Assembly: GCF_013363995.1 (NCBI RefSeq)
Contig: NZ_JABWGO010000001.1
Coordinates: 186,001 to 250,000 of the forward strand
Source of the DNA: Nonomuraea rhodomycinica
Lineage (GTDB): Bacteria > Actinomycetota > Actinomycetes > Streptosporangiales > Streptosporangiaceae
DNA: 64,000 nucleotides
Direction of reading: 5' to 3'
Within the stretch, counting starts at the first letter, position 1; the number at the start of each line of letters is the position of its first letter. The notes below the pieces were generated by a model, which was not told the origin of the DNA, ran no database searches, and was given only the letters and a program-made list of their open reading frames with translations. This document shows, one piece after another, positions 17,477-26,831 of the stretch. The position numbers and the translations under genes were made by a program.

Positions 17477-18865
17477 TCAAAGAGCGCCGGTGCGCGGGGC
17501 CGCCCGGCAGTTGGTGTGGAGGTACCGCGCGACCCCGTCCTGGAAGTCATGGATCGCGACGGTCTGCGGGTCCTCGAGCGGGTCGTCCGAGGGCATCAGG
17601 AAGTGCGTCTCGCTCACCGGGAGCAGGTCGTGGGTGATCCGGTCGGGCCTGCCGGCGAAGCGGGCGTTCACCGGGTCCATGACGAGGGTGAGGCGGAGCC
17701 GCCCGTCTTCGGCGTGGACCTCGTAGCGGGAGCCGGGCCGCTCGTAGACGCCCTCGTACCGGGACGGGTCGAGCCTCAGCGAGGGATCCGGCTCGGGCAG
17801 GTCCGGGATCGTGACGGCTCCGAGGCCGGCCAGGATCTCGTTGAACACCTTCTTGTAGAAGCTCTCGCGGGGTCCTCCGTTGGTCAGCATCGTGAGCGCG
17901 ACACCGGAGTCCGGCAGGATCCGCAGGCGGGCGTTCTGGCCGATGGTGCTGCCGTCGTGCGCGTACACGGTCTCGCCGTGCCAGTCGCACACGACGAGCC
18001 CGAGGCCCCATTCCGGCCCGAACATGTACGGGTCGGGCACGGCGACCCGGGAGGTCATCATCTCCCGCACCGCCGCGGCCGAGACGATGCGCGTGCCGTC
18101 GGCCGCCCTGCCCTCGTGCAGGAGGACGTGCGCCATCGCCAGCACCTCGGGGACGGTGGAGGCGATGTTGCCGCCGGGCCCGAAGGCGCGGGGCAGGTGG
18201 CTCAGCGGCGAGACGACCGGCCCCTCGTCGAGCGAGCGCAGGATGTGCCCGGTCGCGGCCCGGTCCGGGTCCACGTCCTCGTGCCGGCTGCTCGTGGCCG
18301 TCAGTCCGAGGGGGCCGAAGAGGCGGTCGCGCATGACGGCGTCCCACCCCTTGCCGTCGATCACCTCCATGACGCGGGCGAGGATCGCGTAGCCGAGGGC
18401 CGCGCTGTAGCCGTGGGTGCGGCCCAGGGGGTGGACCTGGGGCGCTGCTGCGATGCCGGCCACCATGCGCGCGTACACGTCGTCGCCCTCGCCGGGGTCG
18501 CCGTAGTCCTCCTCGATGCCGTTGGTGTGGTTGAGCAGGTGGCGCGGCGTGACCTCGGCGGTCGTCACGGGGTCGGCGACCGCGAAATCGGGCAGGTACG
18601 CGCGCACCGGCTCGTCCAGCCCGGCCTTGCCCTCGTCGACGAGCTGCATGAACGCGAGCGCGGTCCAGGTCTTGGTCATGGAGCCGAGCTGGTAGACGGT
18701 GCCGGTCGTCGCCGGCTCGCCCGTGAGCACGTTCGTCACGCCGGCGGCGAGGCCGGTGATCCGCCCGTCGTGGAGCACGCCGATCGCCGCGCTCGGGATC
18801 CGGTACTCGGCCAGGAGCTCGGTGACCCGTCCCCGGACCTGTTCCACGTCGAAGGTCTCTGCCAT
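17477..18865 (-). CDS. Serine hydrolase, beta-lactamase class C / PBP4 family
   Basis: 462 aa. S62-M-T-K65 is the nucleophile motif. The second motif, usually YxN, reads Y153-S-A155, so the Asn is missing. The third motif is HDG (YAHDGST). The last 130 residues form the beta-rich C-terminal domain seen in D-aminopeptidase/esterase-like members. No signal peptide is visible, so it is probably cytosolic, acting as an esterase or D-amino-acid amidase rather than a lactamase. It lies 16 bp after the 85-aa gene upstream and is co-transcribed with it. Confidence 0.85.
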   Translation of the reverse strand: MAETFDVEQVRGRVTELLAEYRIPSAAIGVLHDGRITGLAAGVTNVLTGEPATTGTVYQLGSMTKTWTALAFMQLVDEGKAGLDEPVRAYLPDFAVADPVTTAEVTPRHLLNHTNGIEEDYGDPGEGDDVYARMVAGIAAAPQVHPLGRTHGYSAALGYAILARVMEVIDGKGWDAVMRDRLFGPLGLTATSSRHEDVDPDRAATGHILRSLDEGPVVSPLSHLPRAFGPGGNIASTVPEVLAMAHVLLHEGRAADGTRIVSAAAVREMMTSRVAVPDPYMFGPEWGLGLVVCDWHGETVYAHDGSTIGQNARLRILPDSGVALTMLTNGGPRESFYKKVFNEILAGLGAVTIPDLPEPDPSLRLDPSRYEGVYERPGSRYEVHAEDGRLRLTLVMDPVNARFAGRPDRITHDLLPVSETHFLMPSDDPLEDPQTVAIHDFQDGVARYLHTNCRAAPRTGAL

Positions 18866-18881
18866 CGGGGCCCTTCCCGGG

Positions 18882-19139
18882 CTACTTGGAGAGGCCGACC
18901 GCGTTGGCGGCGTCGGCCTCGAAGTACTCCGTCACGGCGAAGGGCCCGGTGGGCCCCTCGAAGATGTCCCTGACGCTGTCGATCGAGTCGTGGACGACGA
19001 CGTTCACCGCCTTGGTGCCGTCGCCGCCGGCCACGGCCAGGACCCACCTGGCTCCCTTGGGCAGCCGGGCGTGCGCCTCCTTGAGCGCGGCCCAGAACCC
19101 GTCCTCGTCGGAGATCGTGGAGATCGCCATCACGTGCAT
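18882..19139 (-). CDS. Small conserved-looking protein of unknown function
   Basis: 85 aa from ATG 19139, which has AGAGGAGGAAG 5 nt upstream; a longer frame to 19385 crosses the promoter region and is not credible. No signal peptide or membrane segment. The alternating pattern (HVMAIST, RWVLAVAGG, AVNVVVHDS, AVTEYFEAD) suggests a small alpha/beta dimeric-barrel fold. First gene of a two-gene operon with the serine hydrolase, divergent from an HTH regulator. Confidence 0.65.
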   Translation of the reverse strand: MHVMAISTISDEDGFWAALKEAHARLPKGARWVLAVAGGDGTKAVNVVVHDSIDSVRDIFEGPTGPFAVTEYFEADAANAVGLSK

Positions 19140-19263
19140 CGTCGCTTCCTCCTCTGACGCCTTCCCGGAGTTTCCGGATGGCGAAAAGCTACATTGCGTT
19201 TCCTGGAGCGTCAACGTATCAACCCTTTGAAACCAGCGTCTATGCAGGTGAATTCGCACAATC

Positions 19264-19313
19264 GTTGCAACCGCCTTGCTGGGAAATGCAACCCGCACTC
19301 GTCGTTCGTTGCA
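19264..19313. promoter_or_regulatory. Cluster of GTTGCA boxes in the divergent promoter region
   Basis: GTTGCA at 19264-19269, its inverse TGCAAC at 19287-19292, and GTTGCA again at 19308-19313 lie between the 85-aa gene and the regulator gene. They are candidate operator half-sites for that regulator. Confidence 0.35.
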
Positions 19314-19361
19314 ATGTAATGTGGATGAACGCGACCACGTCGACCCGCAGGAGGCCGGCCG

Positions 19362-20309
19362 ATGCCCGGAGCCAGACTCACCCACGAGGACCGCCGGCTG
19401 ATCGCGGCCTGGCTCGCCGAAGGGCTCGGGTACGCCGAGATCGCCAGGCGCCTCGGCCGGCCGACCTCCACGATCAGCCGGGAGGTCGCGCGCAACGGCC
19501 TACACGGCGGCTACCTCGCCGACCGCGCCCAGCAGGCAGCCGGACGGCGCGCCCGCCGGCGCGGGCCGACCGGCGAGCCACAGGGGGAGCCGCCGATCGA
19601 CGGACGGCCGTCCGAGGAGGTGCGCGCGTTCGTGGACGAGCTCGCGGTCCTGCTGGCCGGCACCGGGCTGACCCGGATGGCGTCCCGGGTGTTCGCCTGC
19701 CTGATCACCTCCGACGCGGGGAGCCTGACGGCGGCCGAGCTGGTACGCCGGCTCCAGGTCAGCCCGGCGTCGGTGTCCAAGGCCATCGCCGCCCTGGAGG
19801 CGATCGAGCTGCTCCGGCGCGAACCGGACTCCCGGGGACGGCGCGAGCGGTACGTCGTCGGCGACGACGTGTGGCGACGGGCGTGGAGGGCCGACACCGG
19901 AGCGCACGCCGAGGTGGCCAGGGCCGCCCGGCGCGGCGTCGACGTCTTCGGCGCCGGCACGCCCGCCGCGATCCGGCTGGGCCGGATGGGCCGGTTCTTC
20001 GCCCAGATCAGCGAGCAGATGGACGGCGGCGGTCTGACCGAGGCCGTCGTGCTCGACACGCTGACGGTGCTCGCCGCGCTCGTGCACGCCGGCCGGCCGG
20101 TCACCGGGGAGGAGCTGGCCGCGGCGCTGGACTGGCCGCGCGGGCGCGTCGCCGCCGCCGTGGACGCGGCCGGACGCCGCCCGATCATCGCCGATCCGCT
20201 CGCGCTGGAGCGCACCGAAGCCGGCGCGTACACCGTCACGGCCCGGCCGGACCGCCTGAGCCCGGCCCAGCGCGAGGCCCTGCCCGGCCCCGCATGCCGC
20301 TGCTCCTGA
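19362..20309 (+). CDS. HTH regulator: IS30-type HTH fused to a GbsR/MarR-like winged helix
   Basis: 315 aa. Residues 5-60 form a helix-turn-helix of the IS30 transposase type (LTHEDRRLIAAWLAEG, RLGRPTSTISREV). Residues about 80-180 are a MarR/GbsR-like winged helix (AAELVRRLQVSPASVSKAI). A further helical region follows. ATG 19362 has AGGAGG 7 nt upstream. It is divergent from the 85-aa/serine hydrolase operon, which it probably controls. There is no catalytic transposase domain, so this is not an insertion sequence. Confidence 0.82.
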   Translation: MPGARLTHEDRRLIAAWLAEGLGYAEIARRLGRPTSTISREVARNGLHGGYLADRAQQAAGRRARRRGPTGEPQGEPPIDGRPSEEVRAFVDELAVLLAGTGLTRMASRVFACLITSDAGSLTAAELVRRLQVSPASVSKAIAALEAIELLRREPDSRGRRERYVVGDDVWRRAWRADTGAHAEVARAARRGVDVFGAGTPAAIRLGRMGRFFAQISEQMDGGGLTEAVVLDTLTVLAALVHAGRPVTGEELAAALDWPRGRVAAAVDAAGRRPIIADPLALERTEAGAYTVTARPDRLSPAQREALPGPACRCS

Positions 20310-20455
20310 TCGCTACCCGGCCGGACGGGAGCGGTCCTGATCGATCCCCGGCCGGACAAGAGCGGTCTTAATCCGTCCCCGGCCGGACGAGAGCGGTCCT
20401 GATCCGTCCCCGGCCGGACGAGAGTAGTCTTGATCGGTCCCCGGCCGGACGAGAG
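20309..20455. repeat. 31-bp tandem repeat, about 4.7 copies
   Basis: Units start at 20309, 20340, 20371, 20402 and 20433 (last one 23 bp). Each contains the 8-bp palindrome CCGGCCGG and the purine tract GACGAGAG or a close variant. The array begins in the TGA stop of the regulator and ends 8 bp before the esterase start. As the unit is not a multiple of three, it is not a protein repeat. Confidence 0.9.
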
Positions 20456-20463
20456 GCTGCCCC

Positions 20464-21285
20464 ATGACCTTCCCTGACCTGGCGGAGCTGCGCGAAGGCT
20501 CGCGCCGGCGGGCCGCCGCCCGCCCCCGCGGCCCCGAGCTGGCCCGCGTGGAGGACCTCCGCGGGCCGGGCGGGCTGCCGCTGCGCCACTATCGGCCGTC
20601 GGAGCAGGCCCGGCCGCTGGTGGTGTTCGCGCACGGCGGCGCCTTCGTCATCGGCGACCTCGACACCCACGACCGCACCTGCCGGCGCATCGCCGACGCC
20701 TGTGACGTCGAGGTGCTGGCCGTCGACTACCGGCGCGCCCCCGAGCACCCGTACCCCGCGGCCGTCGAGGACGTGACCGCCGTGCTGCGCTGGGCGCGGC
20801 CCGCGGCGGTGGCCGGTGACAGCGCCGGCGGCTACCTGGCGACCATGGCGTGCCTGCGGCTGCGCGACGCGGGCGAGCCGCTGCCCGCCCTGCAGGTCCT
20901 CATCTGCCCCAACACCGACCTGACGCTCTCGCAGCCGAGCGTCGCCGAGAAGGGCACGGGTCACTCGCTGGACGCCGACTTCCTCATGTGGGCCGTCGCG
21001 CTGTGGACGCCCGACCCGGCCGGCCGCGCGCACGCCAGCCCGCTGCTCACCGCCGACCTGTCCGGCATGCCGGACACGCTCATCGTGACCGCCGAGCACG
21101 ACGCGCTGCGCGACGAGGGCGACGCCTACGCCCGCCGGCTGGCCCAGGCCGGCGTACGCGTGCGGCACCGGCAGGAGCCGGGCCTGGAGCACGGCTTCAT
21201 CCAGAACATGGACCTGACCTCGGCCGAGGCCGCCGCCGCCCACGACCGCCTGTTCGCCGACATCGCCGCCCTGATCCCCCGGTGA
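20464..21285 (+). CDS. Alpha/beta hydrolase, hormone-sensitive-lipase (fold-3) family esterase
   Basis: 273 aa. Oxyanion motif HGGAFVIGD (about 58-66), nucleophile GDSAGGYLA, acid in TAEHDALRDE and His in LEHGFIQ. The protein is a little shorter than typical family members because the N-terminal cap is short. The ribosome-binding site GAGAGG is the tail of the last 31-bp repeat. Convergent with the TetR gene, 10 bp away. Confidence 0.9.
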   Translation: MTFPDLAELREGSRRRAAARPRGPELARVEDLRGPGGLPLRHYRPSEQARPLVVFAHGGAFVIGDLDTHDRTCRRIADACDVEVLAVDYRRAPEHPYPAAVEDVTAVLRWARPAAVAGDSAGGYLATMACLRLRDAGEPLPALQVLICPNTDLTLSQPSVAEKGTGHSLDADFLMWAVALWTPDPAGRAHASPLLTADLSGMPDTLIVTAEHDALRDEGDAYARRLAQAGVRVRHRQEPGLEHGFIQNMDLTSAEAAAAHDRLFADIAALIPR

Positions 21286-21295
21286 CGGCGGACCG

Positions 21296-21901
21296 CTAGG
21301 AGCCCGGCCCCCGGACGGACTGCCAGACCCGCTCGGGCAGCAGCCTGGCGGCTTCGTCGAGGTCGATGCCGGGCACACCGGCCAGCCAGCGGCGTACGGT
21401 CTCCGCGACCGGCCCGATCACCAGCATCTCGATGAGCGCGGGCGGCAGGTCCTGGATGCGGCCCGCCGCGACGTGCGGGGCGAACCACGCGGCGATGGCC
21501 TCCATCCGCTCCGCCTTGCCGGCCCGCATCCGCTCGGCGTGCGGAAGGACGTGCCCCGCGTGCGGCGACACCAGCAGGAAGTGCGCCCGCGCCCGGTGCT
21601 CGGCGGCCCAGCGCAGGTAGCCGACGACCATGGCGCGGATGCCGGTGCGGGCGGTGCGCGTCGCGCGCAGGGCCGCGACGAGGTGGTCGAGCAGGTCGGC
21701 CATGCAGCGGCTCCACACCTCCGCGGCCAGGATGTCGAAGCTGCCGAAGTGGTGGTAGAGGCTGCCCACGCTCACGCCGCTGGCCTCGACGACGGCGGTC
21801 AGCGTGAAGCGCTGGGGGCCGCCCTCGGCGTAGACCGCCATCGCGGCCTCCACCAGTTGCTCGACGGTCTCCCGGCCGCGCGCCTGCTTCGCTGACTTCA
21901 C
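21296..21901 (-). CDS. TetR family regulator
   Basis: 201 aa. HTH at about 12-58 (RFTLTAVVEASGVSVGSLYHHFGS). GTG 21901 follows AGAGGTGG. It is divergent from the repeat-protein/kinase operon; a 19-bp near-palindrome in between is a candidate operator. Confidence 0.9.
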   Translation of the reverse strand: MKSAKQARGRETVEQLVEAAMAVYAEGGPQRFTLTAVVEASGVSVGSLYHHFGSFDILAAEVWSRCMADLLDHLVAALRATRTARTGIRAMVVGYLRWAAEHRARAHFLLVSPHAGHVLPHAERMRAGKAERMEAIAAWFAPHVAAGRIQDLPPALIEMLVIGPVAETVRRWLAGVPGIDLDEAARLLPERVWQSVRGPGS

Positions 21902-21962
21902 GCCACCTCTTTACCGGGGACGGCGGCCGATTGACAACCAGAGCGCTGATCTAAAAAACTCT

Positions 21963-21981
21963 TCTAGAAAAATTCTCTAGA
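21963..21981. promoter_or_regulatory. Candidate TetR operator, 19-bp near-palindrome
   Basis: TCTAGA at 21963-21968 and again at 21976-21981 flank an A/T-rich centre; the whole 19 bp is almost self-complementary. It lies in the divergent region between TetR (21901) and the ORF at 22031. A TTGACA is found at 21931-21936. Confidence 0.45.
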
Positions 21982-22030
21982 TAGGGTACGGCCCGCCGCC
22001 CGGGGGGCGGGTCCGCCGAGGAGGGCTGCG

Positions 22031-22495
22031 ATGTCCGGACGAGACCGCGAGACGCACGACGACCAGCCCCCAGGACGCCTCCTGGCACCGCCCCGACGCG
22101 TCGGGGCACCGTCCGGACACGTCGCGCCGCCTCCCTGGCCCGTACCGCCGTCTCGCGGACGCGTCGCACCGCCTCTCGGACGCGTCGCGGCGCCTCCCGG
22201 ACGTCACGCGCCACCTCGGGGACGTTACGTGCCGCCGTCCGAATGCATGGCGGCGCCTCTCGGACGCGTCGCGCCACCTCGGGGACGTTACGCACCGCCG
22301 TCCGAAGGCGCCGCGCCACCTCCCGGACGCGACGCGCCACCGTCCGCATGCGTCGCGGTGCCTCTTGGGCGGGTCGCGGCGCCGGCCGCCGGTGGGGTCC
22401 CGGGATCGCGCCGCGGGTGGTGGGCGAGACCGGTGACGCCCTGCCGGCCGTGCCGCTCCATGCCGGGGGCCGCGGCCGGGCAGAGGAGCCGGTGA
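22031..22495 (+). CDS. Pro/Arg/Gly-rich repeat ORF coupled to a Ser/Thr kinase gene
   Basis: 154 aa, low complexity, with imperfect repeats of about 7-8 residues of the type GRVAPPL and PPRGRYA in the first 125 residues. Evidence that it is translated: GAGGAGGG lies 5 nt before the ATG, and its stop overlaps the kinase start (GTGA at 22492-22495). Evidence against: no homology I recognise, and the opposite strand is open too, with Arg-rich repeats. If real it could be a disordered substrate or partner of the kinase; otherwise it is a repeat-filled leader. Confidence 0.45.
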   Translation: MSGRDRETHDDQPPGRLLAPPRRVGAPSGHVAPPPWPVPPSRGRVAPPLGRVAAPPGRHAPPRGRYVPPSECMAAPLGRVAPPRGRYAPPSEGAAPPPGRDAPPSACVAVPLGRVAAPAAGGVPGSRRGWWARPVTPCRPCRSMPGAAAGQRSR

Positions 22496-23946
22496 CCGCC
22501 GTGATCCATGCTCTGCGCGCGGGCGACTCGCCCGAAGTGGGCCCGTACCGGCTGGTGGGGCGGCTGGGCGGCGGCGGGATGGGAGAGGTGTTCCTGGGCC
22601 GCTCGCGCGGCGGGCTCCCGGTCGCGGTCAAGGTGGTGCGCCCGGACCTGGCCGGGGACGCGGAGTTCCGGCGCCGCTTCGCCCAGGAGGTGGAGGCGGC
22701 GCGCAAGGTCGGCGGCTTCTACACCGCCCAGGTGATCGACGCCGACACCTCCGCCGCGCGGCCGTGGCTGGCCACCGCCTACATCCCCGGACCGTCCCTG
22801 GAGGAGGCGGTGAGCCGCCACGGCCCGCTGCCGGTCGCGTCGGTCGCCGTCCTGGGGGCGGGTCTGGCCGAGGGGCTCGCCGCCGTCCACGCCTGCGGGC
22901 TCGTGCACCGCGACCTCAAGCCGGGCAACGTGATCCTGGCCGAGGGCGGTCCCCGCCTCATCGACTTCGGCATCGTCCGGGCCCTGGACCGCGTCAGCCA
23001 GACCCATTCGCGCATGGTGGTGGGCACTCCGGCGTTCATGTCGCCCGAGCAGGCCCGCGGCCACGCGGTCGGGCCGCCGTCCGACGTGTTCGCGCTCGGC
23101 AGCGTGCTGGCCTACGCCGCGACCGGGCGCAGCCCCTTCGGCACCGGCCACGGCGAGGCGCTCGGCTTCCGGATCGTGCACGAGCAGCCCGACCTGTCCG
23201 GGATCCCGGACGACCTCGCCGGCCTGATCACCGCCTGCCTGGACAAGGAGCCGGCCGGGCGCCCCGGGGTGTCCGCCGTCATCGACCGGCTCGCCGGACC
23301 CGCCGCGGACGCGCCGTGGTGGCTTCCCCTGGACGTCACGAGGATGATCACCGAACGGGAGACGGCCATCCTCACCCCGCCCCCGGCCACGTCGCGCACG
23401 CCGACGGAACCGCGGGCCCCGGCCCGGAGGAGGAGGCCGCCGTGGCAGGCCACCGGCGCCGCGCTGGTGACGCTGTCCCTGCTCGCCCTCGCCGTCGGCG
23501 GCCTGGGCGACGGGTTCGACTCCGTGCTCAGGGCGGTCGACGGCACGCCGTTCGAGGAGGTCTTCGACGAGTCGCCGGGGCTGCGGGACGAAGGCGTCAC
23601 GGTGGTCGTCGTGCTGACCGTCCTCACGCTCCTGAGCTGCTGCTGCGTCCTTGGAGCGCTGACCGCCAAGGTGACCGGACGGGCCGTCGCCCCCGTGGCC
23701 CGGGTCATCGGCAGCACCCTGCGCACCACCGTGGTCACCGCAGCCTGCCTCGCGGGGCTGGCCGCGCCGCCCTTCGCCTGGACCGGGCTGACCAGCCTGC
23801 TGGGCGAGTGGATGTCGCCGATGACCGCGCTGTGGGTCGCGCTGGCCGCCGTCGCCGTCGCCCTGGTCATCGCGCTCGGCTGGAACGCCGAGGCTTCGAA
23901 GGCCGGCGAGGCCGAGACCGTCGAAGCAGGCGGCGCGAGGCGGTGA
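22492..23946 (+). CDS. Membrane Ser/Thr protein kinase (PknB-like catalytic domain)
   Basis: 484 aa from GTG 22492 (GAGGAG 5 nt upstream). Kinase domain about 18-280: glycine loop GGGGMGEVF (26-34), K47 in VAVKVV, catalytic loop HRDLKPGN (D141), DFG 158-160, APE-like SPEQ. A linker rich in Pro/Arg (about 290-325) is followed by several hydrophobic segments to the C-terminus instead of the PASTA repeats of PknB. A sensor role at the membrane is expected, with no external domain visible. Confidence 0.9.
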   Translation: MTAVIHALRAGDSPEVGPYRLVGRLGGGGMGEVFLGRSRGGLPVAVKVVRPDLAGDAEFRRRFAQEVEAARKVGGFYTAQVIDADTSAARPWLATAYIPGPSLEEAVSRHGPLPVASVAVLGAGLAEGLAAVHACGLVHRDLKPGNVILAEGGPRLIDFGIVRALDRVSQTHSRMVVGTPAFMSPEQARGHAVGPPSDVFALGSVLAYAATGRSPFGTGHGEALGFRIVHEQPDLSGIPDDLAGLITACLDKEPAGRPGVSAVIDRLAGPAADAPWWLPLDVTRMITERETAILTPPPATSRTPTEPRAPARRRRPPWQATGAALVTLSLLALAVGGLGDGFDSVLRAVDGTPFEEVFDESPGLRDEGVTVVVVLTVLTLLSCCCVLGALTAKVTGRAVAPVARVIGSTLRTTVVTAACLAGLAAPPFAWTGLTSLLGEWMSPMTALWVALAAVAVALVIALGWNAEASKAGEAETVEAGGARR

Positions 23947-24001
23947 GGGCGGGCGACGCGAGGCGGTGAGGGCGGGCGACGCCGCGGCCGGACAGCGCCG
24001 G

Positions 24002-25018
24002 TCAGTCCGGCCGCGGCTTCTGCCCGACCTGGTCGACGACGCCCACGGCGGTGCGGGTGAAGATGTTCCAGACGGCTCCCTTCTCGATGCTCCACTCCAG
24101 CCGCGGGGGTTGAGGCGTGCTCGTCCCGTCCTCACCGGTGTACGCCTCGACGCCGGGCCGCGGGGACATCTCGTCGTGGTCGGCCACCGCCGTCTCACGC
24201 CGCTGCCGGTAGGCGTACGTCGCCGGGTCCAGCAGGATCTCCACCTCGCGCCAGCCGTCGGCGACGCGGGAGACCGACAGCGCCGGGCGGCCCTCGGCGT
24301 CGGTGGCGGACTCGTCCACCGTCACACCGGGGACCTTGGCCAGTGCCCGGTAGATCGCGGCCTCCTGCGCCGGAGGGACGATGCTCTGTTCGAGCGTCAC
24401 GGCGAACCGCTCGAAGAGGTAGGCGTCGTCGATCGGCTTGCCGCCTCCGTGGATCTCACGGAACCTGGCCAGGAGCGCGTCGGGGTCCGTGGGCAGGGCC
24501 GTCAGGAGGGCGTAGGTGTTCTCCGGCGTCCGCACACCGGGGTCGCTGGTCGTCAGCTTGCCGTTCACCATGTAGCCGATCCGCCTGCCGTCGGCGCGCG
24601 TCCAGATGTCATCGACGTCGGTTCTCAGCGGCGTGCTCGGGGTGAACCGCGCGCCGGGCTGCATGCCCTTGAAGAAGTGGCCCTGCCTGCGGATCTCGGT
24701 GTAGATCCACTGGTCGTCGCGGGGTGGCGTGAAGTTCTTCTCCTGCACGGCCGCGGCGATCCTCGTCAGCACCACCTGGGCGTTGGCCGGGGGCAGGCTC
24801 CGCTCCCCGCCGGCCACGGTCTGGACCACGGTCGCCCCCGTGGCGATCACCACCGTGGCGGCGGCCAGCGCCAGCGCCCGCACCGCCCACCGGCGCCTCC
24901 CGCGGGGCGGCCCGGCGGCCCGGGCCAGCAGGGCGGCCCGGGCCGCGGCCCGGACGTCGGCAGCCGGCGGCGCCGGCCGCTCCCAGCACTCGCGCAGCGT
25001 CTCGATGTCGTTCATCAC
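24002..25018 (-). CDS. CU044_5270 family protein (ECF sigma partner)
   Basis: 338 aa. A short cytosolic N-terminus, one membrane segment (about 46-68, LALAAATVVIATGATVV), then an extracytoplasmic domain of about 270 residues rich in beta strands. The architecture and its position immediately after an ECF sigma gene are typical of this actinobacterial family, presumed to act like an anti-sigma or signal-input protein. It starts with GTG-ATG in a GTGA overlap with the sigma gene stop. Confidence 0.8.
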   Translation of the reverse strand: MMNDIETLRECWERPAPPAADVRAAARAALLARAAGPPRGRRRWAVRALALAAATVVIATGATVVQTVAGGERSLPPANAQVVLTRIAAAVQEKNFTPPRDDQWIYTEIRRQGHFFKGMQPGARFTPSTPLRTDVDDIWTRADGRRIGYMVNGKLTTSDPGVRTPENTYALLTALPTDPDALLARFREIHGGGKPIDDAYLFERFAVTLEQSIVPPAQEAAIYRALAKVPGVTVDESATDAEGRPALSVSRVADGWREVEILLDPATYAYRQRRETAVADHDEMSPRPGVEAYTGEDGTSTPQPPRLEWSIEKGAVWNIFTRTAVGVVDQVGQKPRPD

Positions 25019-25578
25019 GCGTCCTCTCCGAGAGCGGCCTGGATCTTCTTGCGGGCCCGGTGCAGCCGGGAACGCGCCGTGCCCGCCGGGATGCCGAGCG
25101 CGTTGCCCGCCTGCTCCGAGGTGAGCTCGGCCCAGGCGACGAGGAGCAGCACGTCCCGGTCGCCGTCGGCGATCTCGGCCAGTGCCGCGGCGAGCCTGCC
25201 TGTGCGGGCCCCCGCGTCGACCGCTCCCGCGACCCGCTCGGCGTGGTCCTCCGCCGGGTCGTCCGCGCCCGCCCTGGCCAGCGCCCGGTACTGGCGTACC
25301 TCGGCGCGGCGGTGGCGGGCGATGAGATTGGACGCTATGCCGTACAGCCAGGGCCGCGCGTCGGGGTGCGACACGTCGTAGCCGGTGCGCTTGTCGAAGG
25401 CGATCAGGAACGTCTCCGCGGCCACGTCGTCGGCCAGGCCGCCGCCGAGCCTGCGCGCGGCGTAGGCGTGGATGCCGGCGTAGTGGCGGTCGAAGATGGC
25501 GGCGAAGCGCTCGGGGTCGTGCCAGGACTGCTCGATGATCACGACGTCCGCGTCCTGCGCCGGCAGCGCACGCGGCAT
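25015..25578 (-). CDS. ECF RNA polymerase sigma factor
   Basis: 187 aa. Region 2 at about 25-95 (FDRHYAGIHAYAARRL, DARPWLYGIASNLI) and region 4 at about 130-180 (AELTSEQAGNALGIPAGTARSRLHRARK). ATG 25578 is set by AGAGGTGA 5 nt upstream; a longer reading would enter the reductase gene. Forms an operon with the following CU044_5270 gene. Confidence 0.93.
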   Translation of the reverse strand: MPRALPAQDADVVIIEQSWHDPERFAAIFDRHYAGIHAYAARRLGGGLADDVAAETFLIAFDKRTGYDVSHPDARPWLYGIASNLIARHRRAEVRQYRALARAGADDPAEDHAERVAGAVDAGARTGRLAAALAEIADGDRDVLLLVAWAELTSEQAGNALGIPAGTARSRLHRARKKIQAALGEDA

Positions 25579-25664
25579 CGCGGTCACCTCTTGATCCTCT
25601 GGTTCATGACCTCCTTTCGCCGAACCCGGGGCGGGTGTTCGCGGGGAGCTCCTCGCCCCGGGGC

Positions 25665-26720
<1,056 letters not shown>

Positions 26721-26785
26721 GCACGTGCTCCTTGTACGCAGAAGGGGGGATCCCGGCCCGGTCCCGACGCGGCCGGACGCGTCGC

Positions 26786-26816
26786 ACGCTAGCCCCTAGA
26801 GGCGGCTCTAGGTCAA
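26786..26816 (-). promoter_or_regulatory. MerR-type promoter with operator in a 19-bp spacer
   Basis: Minus strand: -35 TTGACC (26816-26811) and -10 TAGCGT (26791-26786) are exactly 19 bp apart. Within the spacer sits the 18-bp palindrome CCTAGAG-GCGG-CTCTAGG (26795-26812). A 19-bp spacer with a centred palindrome is the hallmark of promoters that MerR regulators activate by DNA distortion. It drives the aldo/keto reductase. Confidence 0.8.
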
Positions 26817-26831
26817 CCTCCGCCGATCACT

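Noticed and set aside
19362..19530. Insertion sequence remnant (IS30-type HTH)
   Set aside because: The HTH is part of an intact regulator with a downstream winged helix; no catalytic DDE domain or terminal inverted repeats are present.
20309..20455. Possible CRISPR array
   Set aside because: Units are contiguous with no spacers between repeats and no cas genes are nearby; it is a plain tandem repeat.
22100..22400. Possible CRISPR array or phage-like repeats near the kinase
   Set aside because: Repeats are imperfect, about 21-24 bp, and without unique spacers; they fit codon-phased protein repeats better.
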